Positions 35,900 through 48,045 of a stretch of DNA of 64,000 bases are shown here, piece after piece. Both the position numbers and the translations under genes were made by a program. The notes beneath the pieces are model-generated. The model was not told the origin of the DNA and made no database searches. It saw nothing but the letters and a program-made list of their open reading frames with translations. The stretch's first letter is position 1; each line of letters begins with the position of its first letter. Origin of the DNA: Nymphaea colorata (taxonomy: Eukaryota > Streptophyta > Magnoliopsida > Nymphaeales > Nymphaeaceae); NCBI RefSeq assembly GCF_008831285.2, contig NC_045146.1, forward strand, positions 16,857,149 through 16,921,148. The letters run 5' to 3'.

Positions 35900-38800
35900 T
35901 CTACCGCGTTCTCCCGCCTAGTCTGCTATCCTTGTTGGGACGCGCATTTCTTGGGATTGCATTTTTATTAGTACATTTGTGTTTTTTTGGTACATATATT
36001 TTTATCTTATTAATATGATTAAACCGACAAATTTTCTATTCGTTATAAGTTCATATACACACCAACAAAGTCGTTTTCTTGAATGTCTCATACCCGTTAA
36101 AATTCTAAGCGAGGGAACATTTATTCTCTTATTGTTTCAAGTCGTGGATGTAAGAGGGTTTTCCTTGAACCATGTGAATATTTGTGTTGTTTGTTTTATG
36201 ATTATTTACTTGTACAGTTGTACTTCTTATATCGGTGCACATAAGAGTAATTTGTTTTCCCAACACGCGATTATATGCATCAGTGATTAATTTTGAAAGC
36301 ACACTTCAAAAGTTAATATATTTGGTCTGCAAATATGTTGCATCCAAACTTGTAAGTGATCATTTAACATGCTATGCTATAGAACTAGAAGAATTTGAGG
36401 AGCTTATTCTTTGCTAGCTACGCCTCTTCACAAGCTGCATATTGGTACCATTCTGTTGGTGAAGCTCTTGAGACCATTTTCATATATGCAACTTGAAATT
36501 TTACAAAAACAATGTTAGGATATTCACATATTCAGATTCAAAGATAAACTAAAAAAGTTATATTTGAATTCGAATCTGAATTTAAAATCCAATTTCACAA
36601 TACAAATTCAATCCATATCTAATTTTTACATTCACATCCAAATCTGCATCAGAATTTTGAACCAAATCTAACCAATTTTTAAGGGTGTTGGAAATATGAT
36701 ATTTGTTTAAAACCAAGTTTGAACCGAACGTGATAAGATGTTTATATATATTCAAATCTGAATGCAATCAGATGTCATTTCTTAGATGTGAATTTGATCC
36801 AATTTCTTAATCAGATATTCATTTTTTTTTTCCATATCCAATTTTTTTTGGAACAATTCTGTCAGATATCTAATCCAAATCGGTTGAATCCATATCCTTG
36901 TTTTTCCAGATTAGCTTGGACTAATAAGAATGCAAATCCAACTACTGAATCTGGATTTTAGTATGCCTGCAGGGGTTGAGTTTGGACTTCTATTCAGATT
37001 TGGCTGTAGAACGGTTAGTATTGGAGTTCGTCCTACTTTTGTCAAACTTTGGGAATCAGAACTGGTCTCAATATTCAAATCATAGTTGGCAAGCTCGCTG
37101 GGCGGACTCGAGTAAGCTCAGATCACCAAGAAATCAGGTCACGAGTCAAGATTGGCTTGACTAGTCCCTAACTCATCCTTGACTCGGTTCGATTCAACCT
37201 GACTTTCCCCTGACTCGGCCTGATCCGGCCCGACTCGCCTGATTCAGCTGCAGGGACTTACTATGGTTATTTGAATACTCAACCGAGTCACGAGTGGACT
37301 TGCTAACCCAGTGACCCGGTCATCTGTCGATCTAAGTTCGAGTCACAGATTTGCCAAGTATGCTTTATATGTTTTGAAAGATTCCTGTCAAGAACATTCC
37401 AATCGACAGAAAGAAAGAGATCCTGAACTTGCCCAGAATTTGAGATGGGCTAAGTCCCTTGCCGGTAGCTTGAAGATGGGCCCTGTATCAAAACCCCGAA
37501 TATGTTCTCATCCAAAACCAGATCCTACTTGGGTGCACACCGACAACATCATGGTCATCGTCAATTATGATGCACCACCATGATGGTTTCTCCAGCACAT
37601 GGAGCATCATATCTAATAATTATAAGCACCATAAAAACTCTTGCGTTGAAAAGGGAAATTAAATGCATGATGCCTTTCAAAAGGCAATGACGGCCTGCGC
37701 CATAACATCATCGTTGGCATGTATCACTATAATCATAATGTGCCTCATGATAACCATCGAATCAAATCATGACCATGGTCTCACATACGGATAGTTTATC
37801 GCATGATAATTCATTAAGTTCATCTTAGATGACAGTCAGGACAAGTAGAACCCCTTTTGTGTGTGTTTGAATAGCAGAGCTTCTAGGCTTTGGAAGGTTA
37901 AAATTTCACCATGATAGAAATAGAAAGTGAAAATCTTTGGAGGTGAATGCAGTATGGTGCGTCCGATGCAACTCGCTGGTTAATAACGTCTCCTGATTTT
38001 TTGTCCAAGGTTCCAGAACTGGTAGATGTAGAAAGAAAAAATAACATTTCTGATCTCCCGATCTTTTTAATAGGAGACAACAAAAACGAGGATTAAGCTC
38101 AATTTGTGAAGGTACATCAAGCGACTGTCATTGTTTTCTTCCTTTCACCCGCTGTTCCAGAGAACTCTCAGTGTATAAATACAAGCCTTCCTATCCATTC
38201 CTCTCTCTCTCTATAAAACGACCACGATGGGTGTATGAAACTCTTCCTGATCTCGATTCCTTTCTTGATCTGCTTACTTGAGAGCCGGGAGATCTATGAC
38301 TTGTTCCTATTCATGCACGTATGCATGGCATTTTCCCCCTCTGAAAGATTCATGACTTTCTCCTATTGCCTATACATGGAGAATGGTAAATGAGCTGAAC
38401 AATCATCTCCTTCTCAAATGGAGCAGAACTGAACTTGAACTCACAGACAAGTGCAACCTTATGGAGCTAGATGACTTATTCATAAGGCAAACAGACCCAT
38501 ACATGTACACAAATGCACGACACACATTTAACACAAAAGAATACCTTCCTTTTGTGCATGCTCTGTGAATCTTTAACCAGTTGGCTTATTTAAGCAAAGA
38601 ACCTGCACTCTAAAACTTTATTAGTTCCATGCAAGTCAAAGAAATGTGTTATGTATGATCTAAAGTATGAAACAAACACTAAGGAAGCTGGAACAAACTA
38701 TTTGATAAATTGTTTCTATTGCGAAACGACTCTTAAATACGATATATTATTGTTTCCTTTCCTTACTTTATATCACACAACAAAAGCTTGCCACTGTATA

Positions 38801-39270
38801 TAATATGCCAGCTTTCCCACTCCTACTAACTGATCTGTTGAGATACGAAAGGCACTGTCGGATTGCACCTTTTCAATTGCAGAGGGAATCGAGGACTAAT
38901 TAAACCAACCAATGACGTGTCAATAAATGAGGACACAGCGCTCATACGAAACTGGCAAATGCTTTCCGAGCCACAAAGTTTTATCACTCAAAGCGCCATA
39001 GGGAAGGAAAAAGTCCAACTCCACTTAGCCTTATGCAATTATACAGGCGTGCATGCACTCATTATCACTTTCGGTGGAGCACTATCTCTCTAACCTAACT
39101 CTCTCTCTCCTCTCTATTTCAAACACACACACACATATATATATATATATAAAGTGAAGTGGACCTACTTAATGGGCTTGCTCCTGAACCCAAGTGGGGT
39201 CCATGACCACCAACCACATCTCGTTTTAATATTAAAATTTTCATATTTTGTCATAAACGAAAGCCAGGAA
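35900..39270. other. Intergenic DNA with degenerate TE-derived text
   Basis: About 36530-36960 is AATCCAAATCTGAATC-type permuted text, and about 37080-37310 is GACTCGGCCTGATTC-type text. Both are typical of decayed plant repeats. Elsewhere I see nothing coding; short open frames near 37311, 38383 and 38863 show no family features. Confidence 0.5.
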
Positions 39271-39275
39271 TAAGC

Positions 39276-39283
39276 TATAAATA
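39276..39283 (+). promoter_or_regulatory. TATA box of the Gly/Ser-rich protein gene
   Basis: A perfect TATAAATA lies 144 bp upstream of the ATG at 39427. It predicts transcription starting near 39310 and a leader of about 115 bases containing a (CTTT)n tract (39371-39391). Confidence 0.7.
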
Positions 39284-39426
39284 GGACGCCAATCCCATTT
39301 GATTCTTCATAGAAAGTAGCCACACGATACCTCGGTCTCACTCTCACTGGCCTGACCTTCCATCCCATCTTTCTTTCTTTCTTTCTTTCTTCTCACTAAT
39401 TATAAGCCTTAGAAACCTTTGTGAAG

Positions 39427-39897
39427 ATGTTTCGCGCCGTGGCCTTTGCCATGCTTCTTGTTGCTTCAGCTTCTGTGTTGGAGGCAGAGGGGAGGATATC
39501 TAGGAAGGACCTGGGCCTGGACTTGGGCGGCGTCGGAATTGGGTTGGGTGCAGGCCTAGGGCTTGGTTTAGGTGGCGGCAGTGGCGCAGGTTCTGGCTCA
39601 GGCTCGGGCTCAGGTTCGGGGTCTGGGTCTGGTTCAGGCTCAGGTTCGGGGTCTGGTTCTGGTTCAGAAGCGGGCTCATACGCAGGGTCCTATGCTGGTT
39701 CACGATCTGGTTCGGGTTCTGGTTCAGGTGAAGGGCATGGCTATGGAGAGGGCTATGGCTCGGGCCATGGTTCAGGGTCTGGGCGGGGATATGGAGAAGG
39801 TTCTGGCTATGGCCGTGGGTCTGGATCGGGTTCAGGATCTGGCTATGGTCAGGGTGAAGGATACGGCTCCGGCTATGGCAGTGGACATGGCAAGTAG
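39427..39897 (+). CDS. Secreted glycine/serine-rich repeat protein
   Basis: A single-exon frame of 156 residues. The first ATG is at 39427; the in-frame GTG six bases earlier is not a plausible plant start. Residues 1-21 form a signal peptide (basic M-F-R, then the hydrophobic AVAFAMLLVASASVL, cleavage near EAEG), so the protein should enter the secretory pathway and probably the cell wall. The mature part starts with a charged patch (ISRKDLGLDL) and a GVGIGLGAGLGLGLGG block. A Gly-Ser dipeptide run of about 17 units follows, then GSG/GYG/GEG/GHG modules with regularly spaced Tyr. Plant glycine-rich proteins of this type are structural or defence-associated; the exact role is unknown. The repeat makes the other two plus frames partly open as well, but only this frame has the signal peptide. 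Confidence 0.88.
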   Translation: MFRAVAFAMLLVASASVLEAEGRISRKDLGLDLGGVGIGLGAGLGLGLGGGSGAGSGSGSGSGSGSGSGSGSGSGSGSGSEAGSYAGSYAGSRSGSGSGSGEGHGYGEGYGSGHGSGSGRGYGEGSGYGRGSGSGSGSGYGQGEGYGSGYGSGHGK

Positions 39898-39965
39898 GCG
39901 AGAGATCAGTGAATGGAAATGAAAAAAAAAAAAAGATTTTAGTCTATATGTAACGATTACGTATA

Positions 39966-39971
39966 AATAAA
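39966..39971 (+). terminator. Polyadenylation signal of the Gly/Ser-rich protein gene
   Basis: AATAAA lies 69 bases after the stop codon, followed by GT-rich sequence (TGTGTTTGTATG). The position fits a plant near-upstream polyadenylation element. Confidence 0.5.
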
Positions 39972-39979
39972 AGGCAATG

Positions 39980-41700
39980 TGGCTATGTGTTTGTATGAAG
40001 ACAATGTTACGTGTTTGTATGAAGATATGTTGGACATGAATCTTAATTTTACCAGTTGGCTTACAAAGAGATTTTATAAAACATATATGCTTGATTTTCT
40101 TAGATATCTGTCAACATATACATGACCCTGGCACTACAATATGACATCGTAGGTTCATAAGTAAATCCGGGAAATCAGTTATTAGGGGTTAGAGCTGATA
40201 GGCGTTTAATTAGAATAATTTGAATGAAATAAAGTTTTTTATACGTAAGCATCGATGCTTGCTCATAATAAGGGTATCATCATACTCACTCTTTCTTCTT
40301 CATGGGTAAGCTGAGGTTAGAGAGACTACGACTAATAACAAATAGTTTCATGTTGCAACAAGGTGAATCTCGGAAACTATTTAGCTCTCAGAAAGTCCGA
40401 ACCTAACATACATCAACTATTAATATACGTGATAGATTTCGAAAACGTAACAGTGGGTCTCATTGATACTCATTAATTTCTCTGGCTCCAATTTATGCTT
40501 AATGATCTATTTGCCCAATAGGTTTGATAGGTAAGCAATAAAACCTGATGGCACAGATAAGCCATGATCAGCTGCTTGGTTCATTTATCAATTCAAAGAA
40601 CTGTGGCATGCACTACCGGAATTCTACTCTTTACTGACGCAAAACGAATTATCAGCAAAGAGGGAAAGATGATCTTAGAGACTTAGATCCCATTTGAGAA
40701 GTGAGTTGACAGACGGCCAGATATACTTTAAGGATGTCTTTGATTAGCTTTGATTCTCTTTGATTTAAGATAGACCCTCCTCATTGAACTTTTACCAATG
40801 TAAAACATAAAATAAGAATCTCAAAGTATTGCCATGGATTTTAGTTCGAATCTTTTTGCAACATTAAAATATTTCACATTAGATCCCTGCATCCAAAATG
40901 TGAAGTAATACTTAGTGCTTCTGCCGTCCCTACTTCAACTCGAACTCTATTCCCGAAAATACCAATTTCTTGACATCCCTATACTTTGTATCTCAATGGT
41001 AGATGAGATCTTAAAGCAATTTTTGTGATGGTTGCTATATATCATTGGGAATGATGTCCATGTGTACACGACATTCTTGTTCTGCAAATGTGCGCTAGCA
41101 TGCATTTCTGGCCACAATTTTTATCGCTGCGGCCAGTCACAAGATCTCCAACCCCTCTAAGCCCAACGCAGCAAGCACTCAACTTTCCATTGATCACTAT
41201 CACTAACCTAACACATCATTTTCAAATCTTTCTTTTACTTAGCACTAAGCAAAGTAAAAAAAACATGAGGTCACGTCACTCAGCGTTTGTTTTTCGTAAG
41301 TGACAAGCCTCCAAGATCGTCCAATATTATGGTAAGGCTAATAAACCAAATCTGCGATCACCAATTTTAAGTGTGTAAAACAAGAGCTGACTTGATCTCC
41401 ACGAGTTTGAAAAAGGAAGATTGCTTTACATGAGACTATCTTCGTTTATGAGCTAAAATAAGCCATGAAAGATTGAAGTGATGAAAGGAAAAAGAAAGAT
41501 TTCTTATTGAATCCAACTGCTCGAATCAGATTTGTTTGAATGCCAAATTGCATCTGAAGGATTGACATCAGTACTTGAAGACAGGAGCATCCATTTGATG
41601 AGTGCAAGTGAAATTTATGGAAAATTATGGACCACTCGATTAACCAGAGAAGGGGTTGGCTCTTGGTTGAGATTTCTCTCACCTTTTTTTTTTTGCCGGA
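39980..41700. other. AT-rich intergenic DNA
   Basis: I found no gene-like frame, repeat family or RNA gene. Short frames near 41088 and 41446 lack any recognisable signature. Confidence 0.5.
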
Positions 41701-41736
41701 CCCATGTGACCATGTAAAACACCCGACCCGATCTGT

Positions 41737-44700
41737 TTGTACCCTTACACAAAACCAGCCTCAGCCGCCGCCGGCCACTTGACGACCGATGACTCCCAAG
41801 CGCCGGCCGCACACGGTCATGACGGCAGTTTATTCCCCATGGTACACTCAGATAGGCCTCCGAAGAAGTCCCATTTTTTGCGTAAACTTATGGATAATTC
41901 GGTAAATCACCTAATCATCAACGTGCCTCCCTTCCCTGCGGCAACTCCCTGGCGGGTTTGAGGAAGTCAGGATGGCGGGAGCAATCCAGGTGATTTAGTT
42001 TATGCTTATCATAGGTGTGTGTTAAGGGCTAAATTCTTCTCCTGAATTTTAAAATTTCATTTTTTATTTTTGGAAACATTTTCAGTATTTTTTCTGTTGT
42101 TGGGACAGAAACTGATGTCCATTTGATTGGTCGGTCGGAGGATACGTCAGTTTGTTCCGGGTTTGCACTTCTGGATTTGGAGATTCTTGCTCATGTTTTT
42201 CGTCTTTGTTCCTTCGGATTCGTTTCTGGGGATTAATAGATTTTTTCTTTTTTCTGCAAGTAAGAGTAGTAGCCGAATCGATCTCATTGTTTCGGTTGGT
42301 TGCTCATTTAGTTGCATTTCGCTGATGATCAATAAAAAAACGAAAAATGTTGTTTTTTCTTTTACCAAAGTGGATTGCATGGTAATGTCTGAGTTCTTGC
42401 TGATTACAAATGCATTTCTGGCAATGCTGTAAGGAATCGGATATTTTGGTTCTATTTGTGCGTCGCCTTAATTTTGTTGGTAGTGTAAGCTATGTAGCAA
42501 ATTTCTTCTTTGCTTTGACGTCCCGATCGAAAGAACAAAAACTTGGAGGAAAGCCACTATAAGAACATCATGGGAAATTTGTCTACCTTCATAATTATAG
42601 TTCATAGTTGTGGTTATCCATGGTTAAAGATGGTCTGCAATTTGCTTTCCTCGAATTTGGTGTTTGAAATATGCTATAAGGGGGATATATTTTTTATATG
42701 TCGAAATTGGTGTTTTTGAGATCGGGTGGGTGAACTGTTTGACTGCCGGAATGATTACTTTCAAGGTTGGGATTAACCAAGTATTGCATATGCTACTACG
42801 TAAGCACCCATCAGAGGGATCTGTGGCTGTTCTAGTTTTCTTAGTTTTTAAGTTTCCTATTATACTGAAGGACAACATTTCGGAACACTTGGCATTGGAG
42901 CATGAGCATTCGTTTGTGGGCACTTCATGTAAGAAGCCAATGCTGGAACCTACAAGTGTTCTATTCTTCTTGGCTTGTTAGTTTCTCATGATACCAAAGG
43001 ACGGCATTTGGAAGACTTAGCCTTGGGGCATGACCATGTAAAAAGATCTTGAAAAAAAAAACGAACAGCGAGGAGTAATGTTCTGTTACACTATGCATGC
43101 TCTCCCTCCACCCATAATTATGTTAGAATTCGTTGGATTAGCTTTTGTTAGAAATATTTTATATATTTCACACTCTAACTAGTTCATGTTGGATCCTAGT
43201 TGTGCTTGCAATTTGCAGAATAATCCACATGGTTAAAAAGCATAATTGGTGCCTGCAAGAACTTCTCTACTCCTGGCTATGCAACTTCACTTACGCGTCA
43301 AAGTTGGAGGCCTTCAATTATCTAGCTAGAGTAAGCATCATTTGCCATAAGACTGAAGTAGTGGGAAAACTTTGTCTTGATGGCAGGGGCTTGTTACCCA
43401 GGGGTTCTATGCTAAGAAAACAAAAAAGACATGATAAAGATGCACCTCTTGGTTGGTAGTTTCAGGTTTCACCACGTCCAAAACGTTTGGTGGTTTCTCT
43501 TGTCATCAACAACATCAAAGATGTTCTTTGCTCTGTAGTTAAATACTGGTGTGCCTTTGGGTCCAAAATCAGCTTTTGTAGGTCATATAGACATTCCATT
43601 TTGACTCCCATGTTGTACACCATTATACGTGTCATATTTGGAATCTTGTAAACGTTGCTATATCCTTGAATCCTCAGCCATATCCATGCAGCCTTGCTGA
43701 TCCCAATGTCATTAACAAGCTTTTCTTTTTTCCCCCCATCAAGTGCATGGCAGGTTGTTTTGAAAATACATAGAAATATTTTCAGTAATACTGGTAGCAA
43801 TTCTCACTTTGGTGTAATGGGTGTGGCAGTTGCTAGCTATGATCTGGGTGAGTTTAAAAAGTGAATTAAGTCCTTCAATCATCATGATCTTGTCTATTTT
43901 TAGGCTGGGACACAATGATTACCATAACTGCATGGATTTAGAAGTTAGATTAACTCATTGTGGCTGATGTACATTTGATTATTCTTTGTTATTTGTTCAT
44001 GCCGTTATGATGTTTACTTGCCTGCATCTGGATGGAATCTTTTAAGAAATCTTCTAAATTTCTAAAATTCTCCTGCTTAAGAGGTAGAAGTTGGGATTAT
44101 ATCCTTTGCTGTTTCTTTATTTGGAATTAAAAACTTCACAGTTCTCACAAAGAATTGTAATAGTTCATCATTTTGAAGAAAACTAATGCTTCTATCTACA
44201 AAATGAAAATTTTTTGGGTTATACCTCTTGGAGGCTAGCTTCTGATGTGCTATGTGATCTGATTCTTAGATCGGAGATGTAAAGACTGCACCATCTGATT
44301 TCTGCTTCCCAACTGCAAACCAGACAAGGCACTGTTTTACGCGCTACATTGAATTTCACAAGTGTGTTATAATTTTGTTGCTTTCTGGCTTTGATAGTCA
44401 CAAGCACATATGTATATCATTAAGCAATATTCTTTCTTCAGTATGCAGCAATCGTTTAAAATGCTTATTATTTAAATTTTCAATCTAGATGTTTGGCTGC
44501 CAAAGGGACTCTGGTGAATGTGAAAGGTTTGCATGGTATTATTGTTCTCTTTGCCCAGGGGAATGGGTGAGTTCTTATCTTTGAAGTTCCATTTCTTTTC
44601 TGTGTACTGTTGGTATGAACATTTCCTCTGTGGAAAGTGATCTATCACATAAGAGAAGCAAGCTTGGATGAATTTTTTGGGTCTTTTATTTTGAATGAAA

Positions 44701-46163
44701 TCTTCTAGTTTCTGTTAGCTCCACATCAAGCAACTAGAATTCCAGCTATATGAACCGTGGAAGTTTGTCTTAGATTTATGAAGCTATGTAGTTTTGAATT
44801 ATGAATCTGAGTGCTCTGTTTCAAGCCCCTATCTATATTACCTGTGGGGAATGTGCTGTTTAGTATGCAACTGCTGTGCCATGATCTCTGGGATGATATA
44901 TGTTGCATGACAATTGTGACAAACTCTTCATTGTATTAGAATTTATCAATTTGGAAGCCTCATTAATGGTTAGGCTGTGTTGTAGATTTCATTTATTTAT
45001 TAGGTTTTTACTTGCCGGGACAAACCCAAAATAGGTGCCAGGAGTGATCACCATCAAATTCAGATTGCATTCTCTCTCCCTCTCTTTCTCTAGCAAAACA
45101 GACATTTAATATTTGACAGATAGGTTGAATCATGAAGCAGCCTTTGCACTCACCCGGTATTGTTGGAATGTATTTAATCTGCTTCAATCCTACAGGCCCT
45201 TACCAAGATGAATTTGGTAGGTGGAGGCCTGAAATTAGACCTGACTATGATTTGAATGCCAAGATGCTCCTCTTTTCCTTTCGCTTTTCCTTCTCTCTTT
45301 TGAAGTCTATTCTCAGGTATGGTGCTTGAATTCAAGCGTGTGCTACTCAAATGGGGGGGCGGGGTGGCGGGGACAGATACTGCTTGTTTTATAACACACA
45401 CATGCACAAGCTCACATACATGGAGGAATTAGCATTGATGGCTACGTGATGGTGCTAGCTTAGCTTTACCTATCAAAGCTATCCAATCATATTTGCTCAG
45501 AACATTGACACAAATATTACTATCTTCTTAAATGTCATGTTAAAACTGAAAAAAAGGGAAAACAAAAGCAAAGTGAAAAATAATGATATTCTGAAAAACT
45601 TGCTGAAACAAAAAAGTTGTGTTTTTCTTTTGCCATTTCTTCCCATGTTTTTGGCATTTTAATATGTTTTTAAACTTTTTTAAAGGTTTATTTTAAATGT
45701 TAATAACTATTTTGAATTTTTTTGATGTTTTGGTCATAAAATTTGTAAAAAAAACTCAAAATTTCATATATTTTTTAAATTATGTCATTATATTTTTTAA
45801 TTTCTTGAACTTGCAGACTTTTCCAAGTTTTTTTTTTTTTTTGAAAAAAACTTCTGAATTAATACTTGAGCAAACGTCGGCAATAAAAACCTGAAACTGA
45901 TATTTGTAACAATGGTCTATAACAGCTTCAGCAATGTCAAGCTAGATGTAACTTGTTTGCTAATTAGTGTAACTTGCCTATACAATAGACTGATGTGTAA
46001 AGTGAACTGGTTGGTAAGAATTAATGGATAGGATTTCAAAGACGCTTGTGCCTGTAGGTTTGGCTTCAGGGATGCGTATTATTTTGATGTTTTTATTTCA
46101 TGCAGATTGAGCGATGGAATGAACGGAGAGAAAAAGGAACATTTCCAGCAGGGCCTCTTTAAG
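41737..46163 (+). other. Unresolved region, possibly a small poorly conserved multi-exon gene
   Basis: A GC-rich island at 41737-41990 resembles the leader/first exon of other genes here and ends with ATGGCGGGAGCAATCCAG followed by a GTGATT donor (41972-41989). Exon-like pieces further on are 44489-44567 (ATGTTTGGCTGCC... then GTGAGT) and 45197-45265 (acceptor CTACAG, frame GPYQDEFGRWRPEIRPDYDL). A final piece near 46107-46163 reads IERWNERREKGTFPAGPL then stop. The pieces do not all join in one frame with the splice sites I can see, so I do not call a CDS. The minus strand at 43462-43800 has a 112-residue open frame without a recognised family. This could be a lineage-specific gene, a pseudogene or chance. 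Confidence 0.25.
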
Positions 46164-46649
46164 CTGCAAGTAAACCACATCTGTTTCCAAACTGTCATTT
46201 CCTTGAATAGACATTATTTGTTTGTCTACAACAGACACTGACGATTCTCATAGAAATGGATGCTCAGCATACCATTGTTAGTGTGTTGACGATGCTAAGT
46301 GGTTTTCCTTTGGCTTTTGAGCCTGATAATTGCCAAGTATCCTTGTTTCATCAGCAGGAGATACTGAGTTACATTAACATTATTCACGTTACTTAGTTGA
46401 TAATGTGGAACCTTTCAAGGACCAGACTACTTAATGGGCCCTCTCCTTGAGGGATAAGCATCAAGGGCATCCATCCACCATGGCTTACGACTATAAGACA
46501 TGGCACCTTGGATATAAAGTGACAGGATTGGATCTTGTAAGTGCTTTAGCACTGTTTCTTTTTTTCCCCACTTAATATCTCATCAACTTATGATGGTATT
46601 ACAAGTGAAGCACTACCATGACAATCAAGGGAAGGGAGATAATGTGTCT

Positions 46650-46750
46650 GGCAGCGTCTGCCTTGCTACTGTGGGGTTTAGGGCCCTTGGAAATGGCAGC
46701 GTCTGCCTTGCTACTGTGGGGTTTAGGGCCCTTGGAAATGGCAGCGTCTG
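46650..46750. repeat. 45-bp tandem repeat
   Basis: The unit starting GGCAGCGTCTGCC begins at 46650, 46695 and 46740 (the last partial), with two identical full copies. In the plus frame from 46590 it encodes a 15-residue repeat (GSVCLATVGFRALGN). That frame has no other sign of being a gene. Confidence 0.92.
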
Positions 46751-46759
46751 CCTAACCTC

Positions 46760-47975
46760 AGTTTGGTACAAGACAAGGTTTCAGAAACATCCCGGCTTGT
46801 TATATATACGTCTAATGTCTTTTTTCTGGTGCCCAAAGTTGGGTTCACGTATGCTTTTAAGCGATCAGGGGTTGCTTGGGCGCCTAAAAAGTGAAAGCAT
46901 TTCTTTACAATGTCGATGCTATGCCAGTCGGGCGAATGTCCATTCTCTTTTTTCTTTTCCTCAACTTTATATCCACGACCATGAATCAGCCTCATAGTTT
47001 TAATAATTTTGCTTTCGACAATTAGATAAATAATTTTGTTAGAGAAAGTTTATGTCTCCATGGCTCCTGCAACAACTTGTAGAAGGTAAGAAAGAGTTAA
47101 CAACTTAATTTTATCATTAAATCAAAAATGTATTTGGCTCATTGATGAGAGCATATTCTGCATGAACTTGTGCAAGTTTTCCCTCTGTTAAACCAAAAAA
47201 TAACATCAAGCAAAAGAATGGAAGTTTCATCGGTGGATACCTTAACTTGAGCGGAGGAAAACATGCATTAGTCAAATCACAGTCTCGCCTCGAAACGAAA
47301 AGCAAAGCGGACTCTTTTTCGAAAAGCATGCCCGTCAGTGAAAAGAAACAGGTCAAATTAATCATAAAGGACGATCGGATTTAGACACCCAAACACACCA
47401 CTAATGAGTTTCTCCTCCTAAGAACAGGGCCTAATTATTGAACAAAAGTATTAAGTAACGTATCATGGTATGCCGGCAGATGCATTTTTTCTTTAATAAC
47501 TTTATTATAATTACGGGTGACCCAGATTTGCGAAGTACTTTGCCTTCTAGATATTGGCCTATGAAGTGTTGTAGTTTTTTGAGGATTTATGGTAAGAAAG
47601 AAGTATAGGAAGTTGCAGCAATGCCATCAATTTGTATGTTATTGTAAAACTTTAGACCATTGTGTAAGGCACGCACGTTATCTTCCTATTCCTACTAGTT
47701 TTATACTTCCACTAATCCTCCTCAGCGCACCCTTTTTTAAAGACGCTTACAGAAAATTCCCAGTTTATTTATTTCCATTTTGACGCCAGCAACTTGTTGA
47801 ATTTCAGAAAATGATACCCAACTTGCAAATTCTTCAGCCATCGTGAAATTATGGAAAGAAATGAGGAGTCCTCATGAAAATGACCGTTTTGCAGTTTGCA
47901 CCGACGTGCACAAGTCACAACGGCAATAAGCAACCGACTCCAGACCCCATTACAATAACTGAACCAAAGAGACGA
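46760..47975. other. Intergenic DNA upstream of the tetraspanin gene
   Basis: No gene or mobile-element domain was recognised. Short frames on both strands lack conserved features. Confidence 0.45.
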
Positions 47976-47976
47976 T

Positions 47977-47985
47977 TCTCTCTCC

Positions 47986-48017
<32 letters not shown>
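47977..48017 (+). promoter_or_regulatory. (CT)n pyrimidine tract in the tetraspanin leader
   Basis: A nearly pure CT run ends 29 bases before the start codon at 48046. CT-rich tracts near the transcription start or in the 5' leader are common in plant genes and may act as a promoter element. The precise start site is not visible. Confidence 0.5.
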
Positions 48018-48045
48018 GGGGATTCTGCCGTCGACGACCGGAACG

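Noticed and set aside
39421-39426. Extended start of the Gly/Ser-rich protein at GTG
   Set aside because: Plant translation normally needs ATG, and an ATG in frame follows at 39427.
39572-39922. 116-residue open frame overlapping the Gly/Ser-rich gene (Ala/Gln/Val/Arg-rich product)
   Set aside because: It is produced by the same DNA repeat read in another frame, lacks a signal peptide and starts inside the repeat.
43462-43800. 112-residue minus-strand open frame
   Set aside because: No recognisable domain, no supporting splice sites and no nearby element ends; kept only as a note in the unresolved region.
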